This document shows positions 23,652 through 32,343 of a stretch of 64,000 nt of DNA, piece after piece. The stretch is taken from positions 128,359-192,358 of the forward strand of contig JBFXDS010000007.1 of NCBI GenBank assembly GCA_050180895.1. Reading direction: 5' to 3'. Numbering within the stretch: the first letter of the stretch is position 1; each line of letters opens with the position of its first letter. The stretch comes from JBGPEQ01 sp050180895 (GTDB lineage: Bacteria; Pseudomonadota; Alphaproteobacteria; Dongiales; Dongiaceae). A model generated the notes under the pieces. It searched no databases. It was not told the DNA's origin and saw only the letters and a list, made by a program, of their open reading frames with translations. Both the position numbers and the translations under genes were made by a program.

Positions 23652-24626
23652 ATGATTGCAGGCAAATTGGTCGGGCTCGCGCTTTCCAGCGCCCTCGGGT
23701 TCGGCGTTCTCGCGGGCGCGGCCGGGGCGAGCGCCGCCGAGTACCCTCTGGACGACGTGACGCTGGTGACGCATTCGAGCCCCGGCGGCGGGACCGACGT
23801 CTTCCTGCGCGAGATGATTCTGCACCTCGCGCCGGCCATGGGCGCGAACTTCGTGGTCGAGAACGTGCGCGGCGGCGGCGGCGCCAAGGCGATGGCGAAG
23901 CTGGCGACCTCGCCGGCCGACGGCAGCATCTTCTACGGGACCACGCCGAGCTACATCAACGCGTCGCTGCTGAGCAAGCCGGACTACACGTTCCACGATC
24001 TCGATCCCGTCGTGAACGTGTTCATCGACCCGCAGCTTCTCTATGTCCGCAACGATAGTCCGTACAAAACCCTCACGGACGTGGTGAACGACGCCAAGGC
24101 GCGGCCGAACCAGGTGAAGATCGCCGTCAGCACGCCGGCCTCGCTCGATCGCCAGGTCGTCGAGCAGTTGAAGCAGGTGGCGGGCGTCGAGCTGATCACG
24201 ATCACCCATGACGGCGGCGGCGACACGCTGCTGAGCGTTCTCAACGGCACCGGCGACGTGGGTGTCGGCGAGGCGCAGGAGCTGCGCGGCCAGATCGACG
24301 CCGGCGAGATCCGGCTGATCACGACCTATACGGAGAAGCGGCTGGAGCAGTTCCCGGACGTGCCGACCGCGCGCGAGCAGGGCTTCGACCTCGTGGCGAA
24401 CAAGTTCCGCGGCATCGCCGGGCCGAAGGGCCTGCCGGCCGACGTGGTCAAGGCCTGGGAGGAGGGCATCCAGAAGGTGCTGGCCGATCCGAAGTTCAAG
24501 GCCTGGTACGAGCAGGGCGCCTTGGTGCCGGCCTACATGCCGCAGGCGGAGTATCGCCCGTTCATCGAGAACTTCGCCAAGGAGGAGGAGGCGTTCTTCG
24601 TCAAATACAACATCACCGAGGAGTGA
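23652..24626 (+). CDS. tctC: Tripartite tricarboxylate transporter substrate-binding protein (TctC/Bug family)
   Basis: 324-residue periplasmic receptor. The start ATG at 23652 (MIAGKLVGLALSSALGFGVLAGAAGASAAEYPLDDVTLVTHSSPGGGTD...) has GGGAGGAC upstream; the signal peptide ends at ASAAE. The Bug-family pattern PGGGTD near the mature N-terminus, VENVRGGGGAKAM and GIAGPKGLPADVVKAWEEGIQKVL are diagnostic. It captures a carboxylate and delivers it to TctA/TctB, encoded directly downstream with 27- and 30-bp gaps. Bug ligands range over citrate, aconitate, terephthalate and others; the neighbours argue for a tricarboxylate. Confidence 0.95.
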   Translation: MIAGKLVGLALSSALGFGVLAGAAGASAAEYPLDDVTLVTHSSPGGGTDVFLREMILHLAPAMGANFVVENVRGGGGAKAMAKLATSPADGSIFYGTTPSYINASLLSKPDYTFHDLDPVVNVFIDPQLLYVRNDSPYKTLTDVVNDAKARPNQVKIAVSTPASLDRQVVEQLKQVAGVELITITHDGGGDTLLSVLNGTGDVGVGEAQELRGQIDAGEIRLITTYTEKRLEQFPDVPTAREQGFDLVANKFRGIAGPKGLPADVVKAWEEGIQKVLADPKFKAWYEQGALVPAYMPQAEYRPFIENFAKEEEAFFVKYNITEE

Positions 24627-24653
24627 TCCCACGCGCACGGGAAGACTACCTCC

Positions 24654-25163
24654 ATGAATGCGAGCGTGATCGCGGGAGTCGTGCTGGCCGGCTTTGCCGT
24701 TGCCTACTGGTTCGGAGCGGATGCGATTCCGAAGAGCACCCTGAGCGGCAACGTTGGCGCCGACGGCTTGCCGAAGCTTCTCGCGGTCACGCTCGGCATA
24801 TTGTCGGTGATCATGATTCTCCAGGCCTGGGCGAAGCTGCGTCGGCCGTCGGCGCTGACGACGACGGCGGAGGATCCGGGGCGGCCCGGGGAATCGCTGG
24901 CCGCCGGCTTTCGGCGGCAGGCCGTCGCTGCCGGCATTCTCGCCATCGGCCTCGGCTATCTGGCTATTCTTCCCTATGCCGGCTATCTGGTCAGCGTGGC
25001 GCTGCTTCTCGTCGCGATGGCTTGGTATCACGGCAGTCGGTCATGGCGCGGCGTCCTACCCTTCGCGGTGGTCGGCGCCGTGGTGTTCTACCTGATCTTC
25101 GTCGTCCTACTGGATGTTTCGATGCCGGCCGGCATATGGCCGGCCATCGCCGGCGGGAGTTGA
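24654..25163 (+). CDS. tctB: Tripartite tricarboxylate transporter small membrane subunit (TctB)
   Basis: 169 residues with four predicted membrane segments (SVIAGVVLAGFAVAYWFGA, LLAVTLGILSVIMILQAWA, VAAGILAIGLGYLAILPY, LPFAVVGAVVFYLIFVVLLDV). The pattern matches the small subunit of TTT systems. It lies between tctC and tctA in one operon, the usual gene order C-B-A. Confidence 0.93.
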   Translation: MNASVIAGVVLAGFAVAYWFGADAIPKSTLSGNVGADGLPKLLAVTLGILSVIMILQAWAKLRRPSALTTTAEDPGRPGESLAAGFRRQAVAAGILAIGLGYLAILPYAGYLVSVALLLVAMAWYHGSRSWRGVLPFAVVGAVVFYLIFVVLLDVSMPAGIWPAIAGGS

Positions 25164-25193
25164 GACGCGGCGCTCCGCCCGTCGGAACGGTCC

Positions 25194-26699
25194 ATGGACG
25201 AGCTGTATTACACATGGCAGGGCGCCAGTTCGGGCTCCGTTGTGCTGGCCGCCATCGTCGGCGTGCTCTGGGGGATGTTCGGCGGTGCGCTGCCGGGGAT
25301 CTCGACGTCGATCGCCATGGCCCTGCTGCTGCCGTTCACGTTCGGCATGCAGCCGGCCGCCGCCATGGTGCTGCTCGGCTCGACCTATGTCGGCTCGGAG
25401 TACGGCGCTTCGATCCCGGCGATCCTGATCCGGACGCCGGCATCGGGATCGGCCGCCGCGACGGTCCTCGACGGCTACGAGATGCATCGGCAAGGCCGCG
25501 GCGGCGAGGCGCTCGGGCTGTCTCTCGTCGGCGGCACCATCGGCGGCCTGGTCGGCCTGCTGTTGCTCACGGCATCGACGGAGGCCTTGTCGCGGGTGGC
25601 GCTCCTGTTCACGCCGCCGGCCTATTTCGCGCTCGGGATTCTCGGCCTCAGCGTCATCGCCTCGGTTTCCTCCGGCGCCATCGTGAAGGGCCTGATCTCC
25701 GGCGTTCTCGGCCTGATGATCGCGACGGTCGGAACCGATCCGCTGTCCGGCGTCAGCCGCTTCACCTTTCACCTGCCCGAGCTGCTCGACGGCGTCTCCG
25801 TCGTCGTCGTGATGATGGGCGTCTTCGCCATCAGCGAGTTGATGATGCAGGCGAGCGGCCAGGGCCTGGAGCCGGAGGCCGCGGCAGGACGCTCCACGCG
25901 GCTGAAGCTGCCTAGCCTGAAGACGCTGTGGCGGCTGCGCGTGGCTCAGGTCATCGCCATCGTCCTGGGGACGATCGAGGGCCTCACGCCGGGCGGCGGC
26001 GGCTCGATCGCCGCCTTCATGTCGTACAACGAGGCGAAGCGCTGGTCGAAGGAGCCCGAAAAGTTCGGCAAGGGTTCGGAGGAGGGCGTCATCGCGCCGG
26101 AGACGGCGAACAACGTGGTCGCCTCCACCGCCCTGATCCCGACCTTGAGCTTCGGCATCCCAGGATCGAACTCCGCCGCCATACTGCTTGCCGGCCTGCT
26201 GATCCACGGCCTGCAGCCGGGACCGCTGCTCTTCGTCAGGCATCCGGACGTCGTCTACGGCCTGTTCGGCGGCCTGTTCGTAGCCAATCTGGCGATGTTC
26301 GTCTTCGGGTTGCTGCTGTTGACGCCGGTCGTCTGGCTGGTCAACCGGCCGAAACCCTATCTTCAGGGCGCGATCTTCGTGCTGGTCCTCTCCGGCATCT
26401 ATTCGGTCGACGAGAGCTCCGTCGATCTCCTCCTCGTGCTCGCCGCCGGCCTGTTGGGGTATCTGCTGCGCGTGCTGCAGTTTCCCTTCCTCCCGATGGT
26501 GCTGGGCGTGGTGCTCGGCTACATGATCGAGGCCAACTACCGCCGCTCCCTGTTGATCACCAACGGCGACCATATCGTCTTCCTGCGGGATCCCGTCAGC
26601 CTTGGCCTGCTCTCGCTGGCCGTGCTGTTCATCATCTTCTCTGCGGTCCGCGAGATGCGCGACAGCCGCAAGTCGCGGGCCGTCGGACCCCACGCATGA
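25194..26699 (+). CDS. tctA: Tripartite tricarboxylate transporter large membrane subunit (TctA)
   Basis: 501-residue cation-coupled permease with about twelve membrane helices. Signature segments are WGMFGGALPGISTSIAMALL, VLLGSTYVGSEYGASIPAILI, and the repeated counterpart LTPGGGGSIAAFMSYNEAKRWSK...EEGVIAPETANNVVASTALIPTLSFGIPGS. Length is standard. The start ATG at 25194 begins MDELYYTWQGASSGSVV. The next gene (MmgE/PrpD) starts 22 bp after its stop, so transport and catabolism are co-transcribed. Confidence 0.95.
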   Translation: MDELYYTWQGASSGSVVLAAIVGVLWGMFGGALPGISTSIAMALLLPFTFGMQPAAAMVLLGSTYVGSEYGASIPAILIRTPASGSAAATVLDGYEMHRQGRGGEALGLSLVGGTIGGLVGLLLLTASTEALSRVALLFTPPAYFALGILGLSVIASVSSGAIVKGLISGVLGLMIATVGTDPLSGVSRFTFHLPELLDGVSVVVVMMGVFAISELMMQASGQGLEPEAAAGRSTRLKLPSLKTLWRLRVAQVIAIVLGTIEGLTPGGGGSIAAFMSYNEAKRWSKEPEKFGKGSEEGVIAPETANNVVASTALIPTLSFGIPGSNSAAILLAGLLIHGLQPGPLLFVRHPDVVYGLFGGLFVANLAMFVFGLLLLTPVVWLVNRPKPYLQGAIFVLVLSGIYSVDESSVDLLLVLAAGLLGYLLRVLQFPFLPMVLGVVLGYMIEANYRRSLLITNGDHIVFLRDPVSLGLLSLAVLFIIFSAVREMRDSRKSRAVGPHA

Positions 26700-26721
26700 G
26701 ACATCGAGGGAAGGACGCGCA

Positions 26722-28113
26722 ATGAGCGAGGAAGCTCTGCCGGCATCCGGCGCCGCGGCAGCGGAGATCTTCGCAGCGTGGACGGCGGGACTCGGCGAGG
26801 ACGGCGTTCCGCCGCCGGTGCGTGCGGCGGCCGCCAATGCGCTCCTCGACCAGGTCGGCCTCGCCGTCTCGGCCCGTGGCGAGGACTATGTCCGCGCGGT
26901 GCTGGAATCCTGGACGGAGGAGGGCGGCTGCACGGCCTTCGGCCATGCGCGCGGCCTCGATGTCGCCGGCGCGGCGCTGGTGAACGGCACGGCGGCGCAT
27001 GGCGAGGACTACGACGACACCTTCGAGGGCACGCCGGTGCATACCAGCGCGGTGATCGTGCCGGCGGTGCTGGCGGCCTGCGAGCGCTTCGGGCGCAGCG
27101 GCGCCGACCTGCTGCGCGGCATGGCCGTCGGCGCCGAGCTGATGTGCCGCATGGCCCTGGTGGCGCCGACGGCGCAGCACCGCGCCGGCTTCCATCCGAC
27201 GGCCGTGATCGGCGCCCTCGGCGCCGCCGCCGGCGTCGGCGCCGCCCTCCGGCTGCCGCGCCAGGCGCTCGTCGACGCGCTCGGCGTCGCCGGCAGCATG
27301 GCCTCGGGCATCATCGAGTACCTGGCGGAAGGCACCTGGACGAAACGGCTGCATCCGGGCTGGGCGGCGCAGGCCGGGATCCGGGCCGCGCTGCTCGGCG
27401 CCAAGGGCTTTCGCGGTCCGCGCACCGTGCTGGAAGGCATCAACGGATTTTATTCCGCCTTCGGCGTCGAAGGGATTCCGCGCGACTACACGCACATCAC
27501 GGCGGGCCTCGGGGAGGTCTGGCGGGTGGAGCGCATCGCCTTCAAGCCCTTCGCCTGCGGGACGATGGCGCAGCCGTTCATCGACTGCGCCATCCGGCTG
27601 GCCGAGCAGGGAGTCGATCCGGAGAGGATCGAGGCTGTCCGCTGCCGCGTCGGCGAGGGCACCGTGCATCGCCTGTGGGAGCCGATCGGCGAGAAGCGGC
27701 GGCCGTCGACGCCCTATTCGGCGAAATTCAGCGTGCCCTTCTGCGTCGCCGTCGGCTTCCTCGACCGCGCCGCCGGGCTCGGTCAGTTCACCGAGGCGCG
27801 CATCCGCGATCCGCGCGTCCTGGCTCTGGCCGCGAAGGTCGCCTACGAGGTCGATCCGGCCGACGAGTATCCGCGCAACTACAGCGGGCACGTGATCGTG
27901 CGCCTGAGCGACGGCACCGTGCGCGAGGAGCGTCAGCCGCATCTGCGCGGCGGCGCCCGGGAGCCGCTGTCGCGCGCGGCGCTACGGGCGAAGTTCCGGG
28001 CCAACGTGCTGCATGGCGGCTGGGACGAGGCCCGCGCCGCCGCGCTCGAACGTTGCTGCGACGGGCTGTTCGAGGCCGCGGACCTGTCCGGGCTGGCGCA
28101 GTTTCGCGCGTGA
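26722..28113 (+). CDS. MmgE/PrpD family protein (second of three)
   Basis: 463 residues; the ATG at 26722 follows GAGGGAAGGA. Family motifs: VNGTAAHGEDYDDTFEGTPVHTS in the helical domain, GFHPTAVIGALGAAAGVGAALRL, RLHPGWAAQAGIRAALLGAKGF, and FKPFACGTMAQPFIDCAIRL. The last two mark the canonical active-site region shared by PrpD and cis-aconitate decarboxylase. It is co-transcribed with tctCBA and followed by a GntR gene 18 bp later. The likely reaction is dehydration, hydration or decarboxylation of the imported carboxylate; which one cannot be decided from sequence. Confidence 0.92.
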   Translation: MSEEALPASGAAAAEIFAAWTAGLGEDGVPPPVRAAAANALLDQVGLAVSARGEDYVRAVLESWTEEGGCTAFGHARGLDVAGAALVNGTAAHGEDYDDTFEGTPVHTSAVIVPAVLAACERFGRSGADLLRGMAVGAELMCRMALVAPTAQHRAGFHPTAVIGALGAAAGVGAALRLPRQALVDALGVAGSMASGIIEYLAEGTWTKRLHPGWAAQAGIRAALLGAKGFRGPRTVLEGINGFYSAFGVEGIPRDYTHITAGLGEVWRVERIAFKPFACGTMAQPFIDCAIRLAEQGVDPERIEAVRCRVGEGTVHRLWEPIGEKRRPSTPYSAKFSVPFCVAVGFLDRAAGLGQFTEARIRDPRVLALAAKVAYEVDPADEYPRNYSGHVIVRLSDGTVREERQPHLRGGAREPLSRAALRAKFRANVLHGGWDEARAAALERCCDGLFEAADLSGLAQFRA

Positions 28114-28131
28114 GGCGGGAGGGCATATCCT

Positions 28132-28878
28132 GTGTCTGATCGATCCGAGAGGCCCATGTCCGAAGCTCCGCTATCGCGACCGACTGCACTCGACGTCATG
28201 CGCACCCAGTCGCTGACCAGCCTGGTGCAGGAGGAGATCGATCGGCAGATCACCGCCGGCGAGCTTGCCGCGGGTCAGCGCATCAACGAGATCGCCCTGG
28301 CCGAGCGGCTCGGCATCAGCCGTGGGCCGATCCGCGAGGCCTGCCGGGCGCTGATGCAGGCCGGCCTGCTGGAGGCGGTGCGCAACCGCGGCGTCTTCGT
28401 CCGCCAGATCGGTCCCGCCGAGATGGCCGAGGTGTATGACGTGCGCGCGGCGCTGGATCATCTGGCCGGCCGGGTGCTGGCGGAGCGCATCACGCCGGAC
28501 CAGCTGGCGGCACTGAAGCAGCTGATCCGGCGCATGGACCAGGCGGCGAAGCGGGGACGGATCGCCGAGTACTATCCGCTCAACCTCGAATTCCACCGCC
28601 TGATCATCGAGTATGCCGGGAACCAGCGCCTGGCCCGGATCTACCAGGGCCTGGTGAAGGAACTGCACCTCAGCCGCCGCGCCGGCCTGGTCCAGGGCGG
28701 CGGCCTGCACATCTCCAACGACGAGCATAAGGAGATCATCGGGGCGCTCGAGGCGCGCGATCCCGAGCGGACCGCCGACCTCATGCAGGATCATGTCCTC
28801 AAGGGCAAGAGGCGCGCCCTGGCGGCGCTCGCCGCCGGCGAGGACGACGTCCCGCGGCACCGGCTCTCCAAAAATTGA
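28132..28878 (+). CDS. GntR-family (FCD) regulator within the catabolic operon
   Basis: About 240-248 residues. Candidate starts are GTG 28132 (GGAGGG well spaced upstream) and ATG 28156 (MSEAPLSRPTALDVMRTQSL). The winged helix follows (LVQEEIDRQITAGELAAGQRINEIALAERLGISRGPIREACRALMQAGLL) and then an FCD domain with YDVRAALDHLAGRVLAERI and NLEFHRLIIEYAGNQRLARIYQGL. A 21-bp palindrome overlaps its stop codon and precedes the next catabolic gene, so it probably acts on the downstream pair and perhaps its own operon. It differs from the first GntR of the island, so the two halves may respond to different intermediates. Confidence 0.92.
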   Translation: MSDRSERPMSEAPLSRPTALDVMRTQSLTSLVQEEIDRQITAGELAAGQRINEIALAERLGISRGPIREACRALMQAGLLEAVRNRGVFVRQIGPAEMAEVYDVRAALDHLAGRVLAERITPDQLAALKQLIRRMDQAAKRGRIAEYYPLNLEFHRLIIEYAGNQRLARIYQGLVKELHLSRRAGLVQGGGLHISNDEHKEIIGALEARDPERTADLMQDHVLKGKRRALAALAAGEDDVPRHRLSKN

Positions 28879-28893
28879 CAACTGTTGACAATT
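28873..28893. promoter_or_regulatory. 21-bp near-perfect palindrome, candidate GntR operator
   Basis: AATTGACAAC and GTTGACAATT flank a central T; nine of ten base pairs are complementary (only the A/A pair at 28878/28888 fails). It begins inside the last codons of the GntR gene and lies 75 bp upstream of the next MmgE/PrpD start. Embedded TTGACA could also act as a -35 element. Confidence 0.65.
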
Positions 28894-28967
28894 CTGCCGG
28901 GCGTATGGCTAGTCGCGGCAGCATCGCCGCCGCGGCAGATCGATCGAAAGAGGCGGGAGGAGCAACG

Positions 28968-30374
28968 ATGGACGCGGCCAACCCTGGCGGGGCAGCCGGC
29001 CGGATCGAGGGAAGGGCGAGCGCCGGCCAGGCGTCGGCGGAGCCGACGCGCGCCCTCGCGCGCTACCTGCTGCGCACCGGCTATGCGGATGTTCCCGAGC
29101 CGGTCCGGCGCGAGGCGCGGCGTTCGCTGCTGAACTGGATCGGCTGCGCCGTCGGCGGCGCGCAGCATGAGACCGTCGACCGCGCACTGGCGGCGCTCGG
29201 ACCGCTGAGCGGCCCGGCCCAGGCCAGCGTGCTGGGGCGCCGCGAGCGGCTCGACATCCTGCACGCGGCCCTGATGAACGGCATCTCCAGCCACGTCTTC
29301 GATTTCGACGACACGCACCTGAAGACGATCATCCACCCGGCCGGCCCGGTGGCCTCGGCTATCCTGGCCCTGGCCGAAAGCCGCCCCGTGCGCGGCGAGG
29401 ACTTCCTCCTCGCCTTCATCCTCGGCGTCGAGACGGAGTGCCGGATCGGCAACGCCGTCTATCCCGCTCATTACGATATCGGCTGGCATATCACGGGGAC
29501 CGCCGGGGTCTTCGGCGCCGCCGCCGCGGCCGGCAAGCTGCTCGGCCTCGACGAGGAGCGCATGCTGTGGGCGCTCGGCATCGCCGGCACGCAATCCGCC
29601 GGATTCCGTGAGATGTTCGGCACCATGTGCAAGAGCTTCCATCCCGGCCGCGCCGCGCAGAACGGCCTGACCGCCGCCCTGCTCGCCGAGCAGGGATTCA
29701 CCAGCTCGACGCGCGTGCTCGAGGCGCCGCGCGGCTTCGCCCACGTGATGTCGAGCGCACGCGATCTCGCCGAGATCACCGAGGGACTCGGCGGCTCCTT
29801 CGAGATCGCGCTCAACACCTACAAGCCGTTCGCTTGCGGCATCGTCATCCACCCGGTGATCGACGGCTGCATCGAGCTGCGCAACGCCCACGGCCTGACC
29901 GGCGAGGAGATCGACCGCATCGATCTGCGGGTCGATCCGCTGGTGCTGGAGCTGACGGGCAAGCGCGCGCCGCAGCGCGGGCTGGAAGGCAAGTTCAGCG
30001 TCTATCATTCGGCTGCGGTCGCCGTCATCCACGGCCGCGCCGGCGAAGCGGAATACAGCGACGCCTGCGTGCGGGATCCGCGGGTCGTCGCGCTGCGCAA
30101 CCGCGTGCATGCCGCCGCCGAGGACGGCATCCGCGAGGACGAGGCCCACGTGACGATCACGCTGAAGGACGGGCGCGCGCTGGCGCGGCATGTCGAGCAT
30201 GCGATCGGCAGTCTCGCGCGGCCGATGAGCGACGCCCAGCTCGAGGCGAAGTTCCGCGGCCTCGCCGAGGGCGTCCTCGGCAAGGCCCGCACCGACGCCC
30301 TGCTCGCGCTGTGCCGGCGCGTCGACGGCCTGCCGGTGGCGAGCGAGTTGGCACGCGCCGCCGTTCCCGGCTGA
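28968..30374 (+). CDS. MmgE/PrpD family protein (third of three)
   Basis: 468 residues; the ATG at 28968 (MDAANPGGAAGRIEGR) follows GGGAGGAGC. Motifs are MNGISSHVFDFDDTHLKTIIHPAGP, SFHPGRAAQNGLTAALLAEQGF and YKPFACGIVIHPVIDGCIELRN, so the active site resembles the second copy and not the first. The dehydrogenase gene begins 12 bp after its stop, a tight pair that suggests sequential reactions: a PrpD-type enzyme makes or re-positions a hydroxy acid which the next enzyme oxidatively decarboxylates. Confidence 0.92.
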   Translation: MDAANPGGAAGRIEGRASAGQASAEPTRALARYLLRTGYADVPEPVRREARRSLLNWIGCAVGGAQHETVDRALAALGPLSGPAQASVLGRRERLDILHAALMNGISSHVFDFDDTHLKTIIHPAGPVASAILALAESRPVRGEDFLLAFILGVETECRIGNAVYPAHYDIGWHITGTAGVFGAAAAAGKLLGLDEERMLWALGIAGTQSAGFREMFGTMCKSFHPGRAAQNGLTAALLAEQGFTSSTRVLEAPRGFAHVMSSARDLAEITEGLGGSFEIALNTYKPFACGIVIHPVIDGCIELRNAHGLTGEEIDRIDLRVDPLVLELTGKRAPQRGLEGKFSVYHSAAVAVIHGRAGEAEYSDACVRDPRVVALRNRVHAAAEDGIREDEAHVTITLKDGRALARHVEHAIGSLARPMSDAQLEAKFRGLAEGVLGKARTDALLALCRRVDGLPVASELARAAVPG

Positions 30375-30386
30375 TCGGCGCGGACG

Positions 30387-31445
30387 ATGCTCCGCATCGG
30401 CGTCCTCGACGGCGACGACATCGGGCCGGAAATCGTGCCCGAGGCGGTGAAGGTCATGCGCCGGGCGGCCGAGCTGGCCGGCCTCGCGCTCGACTGGCAG
30501 CCGCTGCCGATCGGCCGGCGCGCCCTCGACGAGCTCGGCAACACCCTGCCGCCGCCGACGCTGGCGGCGCTGGAGCAGCTGGACGGCTGGGTGCTCGGGC
30601 CGATCGGCCATCAGGCCTATCCGCGGATTCCGCAGGCGGTGAATCCGCATCCGATCCTGCGCAAGCGCTTCGACCTCTTCGCCAACATCCGCCCGGCGCG
30701 CTCCTATGCCACGCTGCCCTGCCTGCATCAGGACGTCGATCTCGTGATCGTGCGCGAGAACAACGAGGGGTTCCAGCCGGATCGCAACGTCGTCGCCGGC
30801 TCGGGCGAGTTCCGGCCGAGCGAGGACATGACGATCTCCGTCCGCGTCATCACCCGGCAGGGCTCGGCGAAGGTGGCGCGCGCGGCGTTCGAGCTGGCGC
30901 AGCACCGCCGGCGCCGCCTCACGGCGGTCCACAAGAGCACGGTGTTCAAGCTGGGCTGCGGCATGTTCGCCGAGGAGTGCCGCCGGATCGCCCAGGAGTT
31001 CCCGGAGGTCGTCTATGACGAGGTCATGGTCGACACCTTCGCCATGCGGTTGGCGATGACGCCGCAGCAGTTCGACGTGGTCGTCACGACCAACATGTTC
31101 GGCGACATCCTGTCGGACGAGGCCGCCGGCCTCGTCGGCGGCCTCGGCATGGCGCCGGGCCTCTGCGCCGGCCTGCGTCACGCCATGGCCCAGGCGACCC
31201 ACGGCTCGGCCCCGGACATCGCCGGCCGGAACGTCGCCAATCCCTTCGCGATGATCATGTCCGGCCAGATGCTGCTCGACTGGCTCGGGCGGAAGCATGA
31301 CGAGCCGCGCGCCCTCCAGGCCGCCGCCGCGATCCGCGCGGCCGTCGACAAGGTCATCCTCGAGCGCGGGCCGCTCACCCCCGACCTCGGCGGCCGGGCC
31401 AGCACGCAGGACATGGGGACCGCGATCGCCGCCGCGCTGGGCTAG
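30387..31445 (+). CDS. Isocitrate/isopropylmalate dehydrogenase family enzyme
   Basis: 352 residues of the NAD(P)-dependent beta-decarboxylating dehydrogenase family. Conserved residues: the start LRIGVLDGDDIGPEIVPEAVKVM, the substrate Arg in ANIRPARSYA, VRENNEGFQPDRN, the Lys of VHKSTVFKLG, the metal Asp residues in YDEVMVDTFAMRL and TNMFGDILSDEAAGLVGGLGMAPG, and HGSAPDIAG of the nucleotide site. The RENNEGFQPDRN segment differs from leuB (REL) and from true isocitrate dehydrogenase, pointing to an uncommon substrate such as a homoisocitrate- or tartrate-like hydroxy acid. It ends the catabolic island, and no leucine genes are near. Confidence 0.92.
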   Translation: MLRIGVLDGDDIGPEIVPEAVKVMRRAAELAGLALDWQPLPIGRRALDELGNTLPPPTLAALEQLDGWVLGPIGHQAYPRIPQAVNPHPILRKRFDLFANIRPARSYATLPCLHQDVDLVIVRENNEGFQPDRNVVAGSGEFRPSEDMTISVRVITRQGSAKVARAAFELAQHRRRRLTAVHKSTVFKLGCGMFAEECRRIAQEFPEVVYDEVMVDTFAMRLAMTPQQFDVVVTTNMFGDILSDEAAGLVGGLGMAPGLCAGLRHAMAQATHGSAPDIAGRNVANPFAMIMSGQMLLDWLGRKHDEPRALQAAAAIRAAVDKVILERGPLTPDLGGRASTQDMGTAIAAALG

Positions 31446-31603
31446 GCCGGGTGGTGCCGGACGCCAGCACCGGCAGAACGCGCAAAAATCTCACAGCGCC
31501 GCGGGCGGCCCTCGATGCCCCCATGACCGGGAACCATGGTCGCCGGCGGCCGTTGCCCAAAACAGGAAGAGTCGCGATCGCCCCCGGGGCGAGAAGGTAA
31601 GTC

Positions 31604-32005
31604 ATGGTTGCAGAACGAATGAGGCCGCATCTGATGCAGGCCCTGGGCGTGATGGGTTTGCTGGTTCTCTCGGCATGTTCGACGAGCCAGCCCTACGGCG
31701 CTCGGTATGATGATACCGGCTACACGTATTCCCACCGCCAACATGGCCTGTACAATGATTCGTCGTATCGCATGCAGCGCTGGCGTGACGACGATGACGA
31801 CGGCTATCGCTACCGCGCCGCGCCGCCGGTGGGCTATACCTATTACTACTATGACGACGATGGATACCGTCGTTTCTATCGCCCGCCCGCCGATCGCTAC
31901 GACTATGACGACGGCGTGCGCTACGGCTACGACCGCACGCCGATCTACTATGAGGATGGTTACCGGTACGACGACGAGGACTGGCGGAACCAGCGCCGGG
32001 ACTAG
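31604..32005 (+). CDS. Tyr/Asp-rich lipoprotein of unknown function
   Basis: 133 residues; the ATG at 31604 follows GAGAAGG. MRPHLMQALGVMGLLVLSAC is a lipoprotein signal with lipobox L-S-A-C. The mature part is strikingly biased: about 23 Tyr and 21 Asp in ~108 residues, with many Arg and Gly, in repeats such as DDDDDGYRYR and YYYYDDDGYRRFYR. No folded domain is evident; tyrosine-rich low complexity suggests an extended surface or stress-type protein. Its stop overlaps that of the convergent DUF962 gene (CTAG at 32002-32005). Confidence 0.75.
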   Translation: MVAERMRPHLMQALGVMGLLVLSACSTSQPYGARYDDTGYTYSHRQHGLYNDSSYRMQRWRDDDDDGYRYRAAPPVGYTYYYYDDDGYRRFYRPPADRYDYDDGVRYGYDRTPIYYEDGYRYDDEDWRNQRRD

Positions 32006-32343
32006 GGACTTGCGGCGCCTCCCGGCGCTCCTTCGATCCGATGTCGATGCAATTCCGCCGGCAGCCGGCCGGTGGCGGCCAGCCAGGTCATGCGCATATC
32101 GGCGAACGCTCCCCAGACCGGATTGACCGCGATCATCGGCCGGTTGCCCTCGAACAGGAAATGCGAGGAGATCGCCAGGGCGTAGCCGCCGCCGATGCCC
32201 GCAACCAGCACGATGGCGTCCAGCATCAGGAGGCCGGCAGCGGAGGTCGACAGCCCGACGATCGTCGCCGCATAGTGCAATCCGCGCGTCGTGCGTTGCC
32301 GGTGCGCCTGCAGGTAGAGCGGCCAATATTCGGCGAACCTCAT
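32002..32343 (-). CDS. DUF962 (Mpo1-like) membrane protein
   Basis: 113 residues from the ATG at 32343 (MRFAEYWPLYLQAHRQRTTRGLHYAATI). The motif Y-L-x-x-H-x-x-x-x-x-R-x-x-H-Y and EGNRPMIAVNPVWGAFADMRM match DUF962; two membrane helices (IVGLSTSAAGLLMLDAIVLVA, GIGGGYALAISSHF) follow. Eukaryotic Mpo1 is an Fe-dependent dioxygenase of 2-hydroxy fatty acids using histidines of this kind; the bacterial role is inferred only. Earlier in-frame starts exist, but family members begin as chosen here. Confidence 0.85.
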   Translation of the reverse strand: MRFAEYWPLYLQAHRQRTTRGLHYAATIVGLSTSAAGLLMLDAIVLVAGIGGGYALAISSHFLFEGNRPMIAVNPVWGAFADMRMTWLAATGRLPAELHRHRIEGAPGGAASP

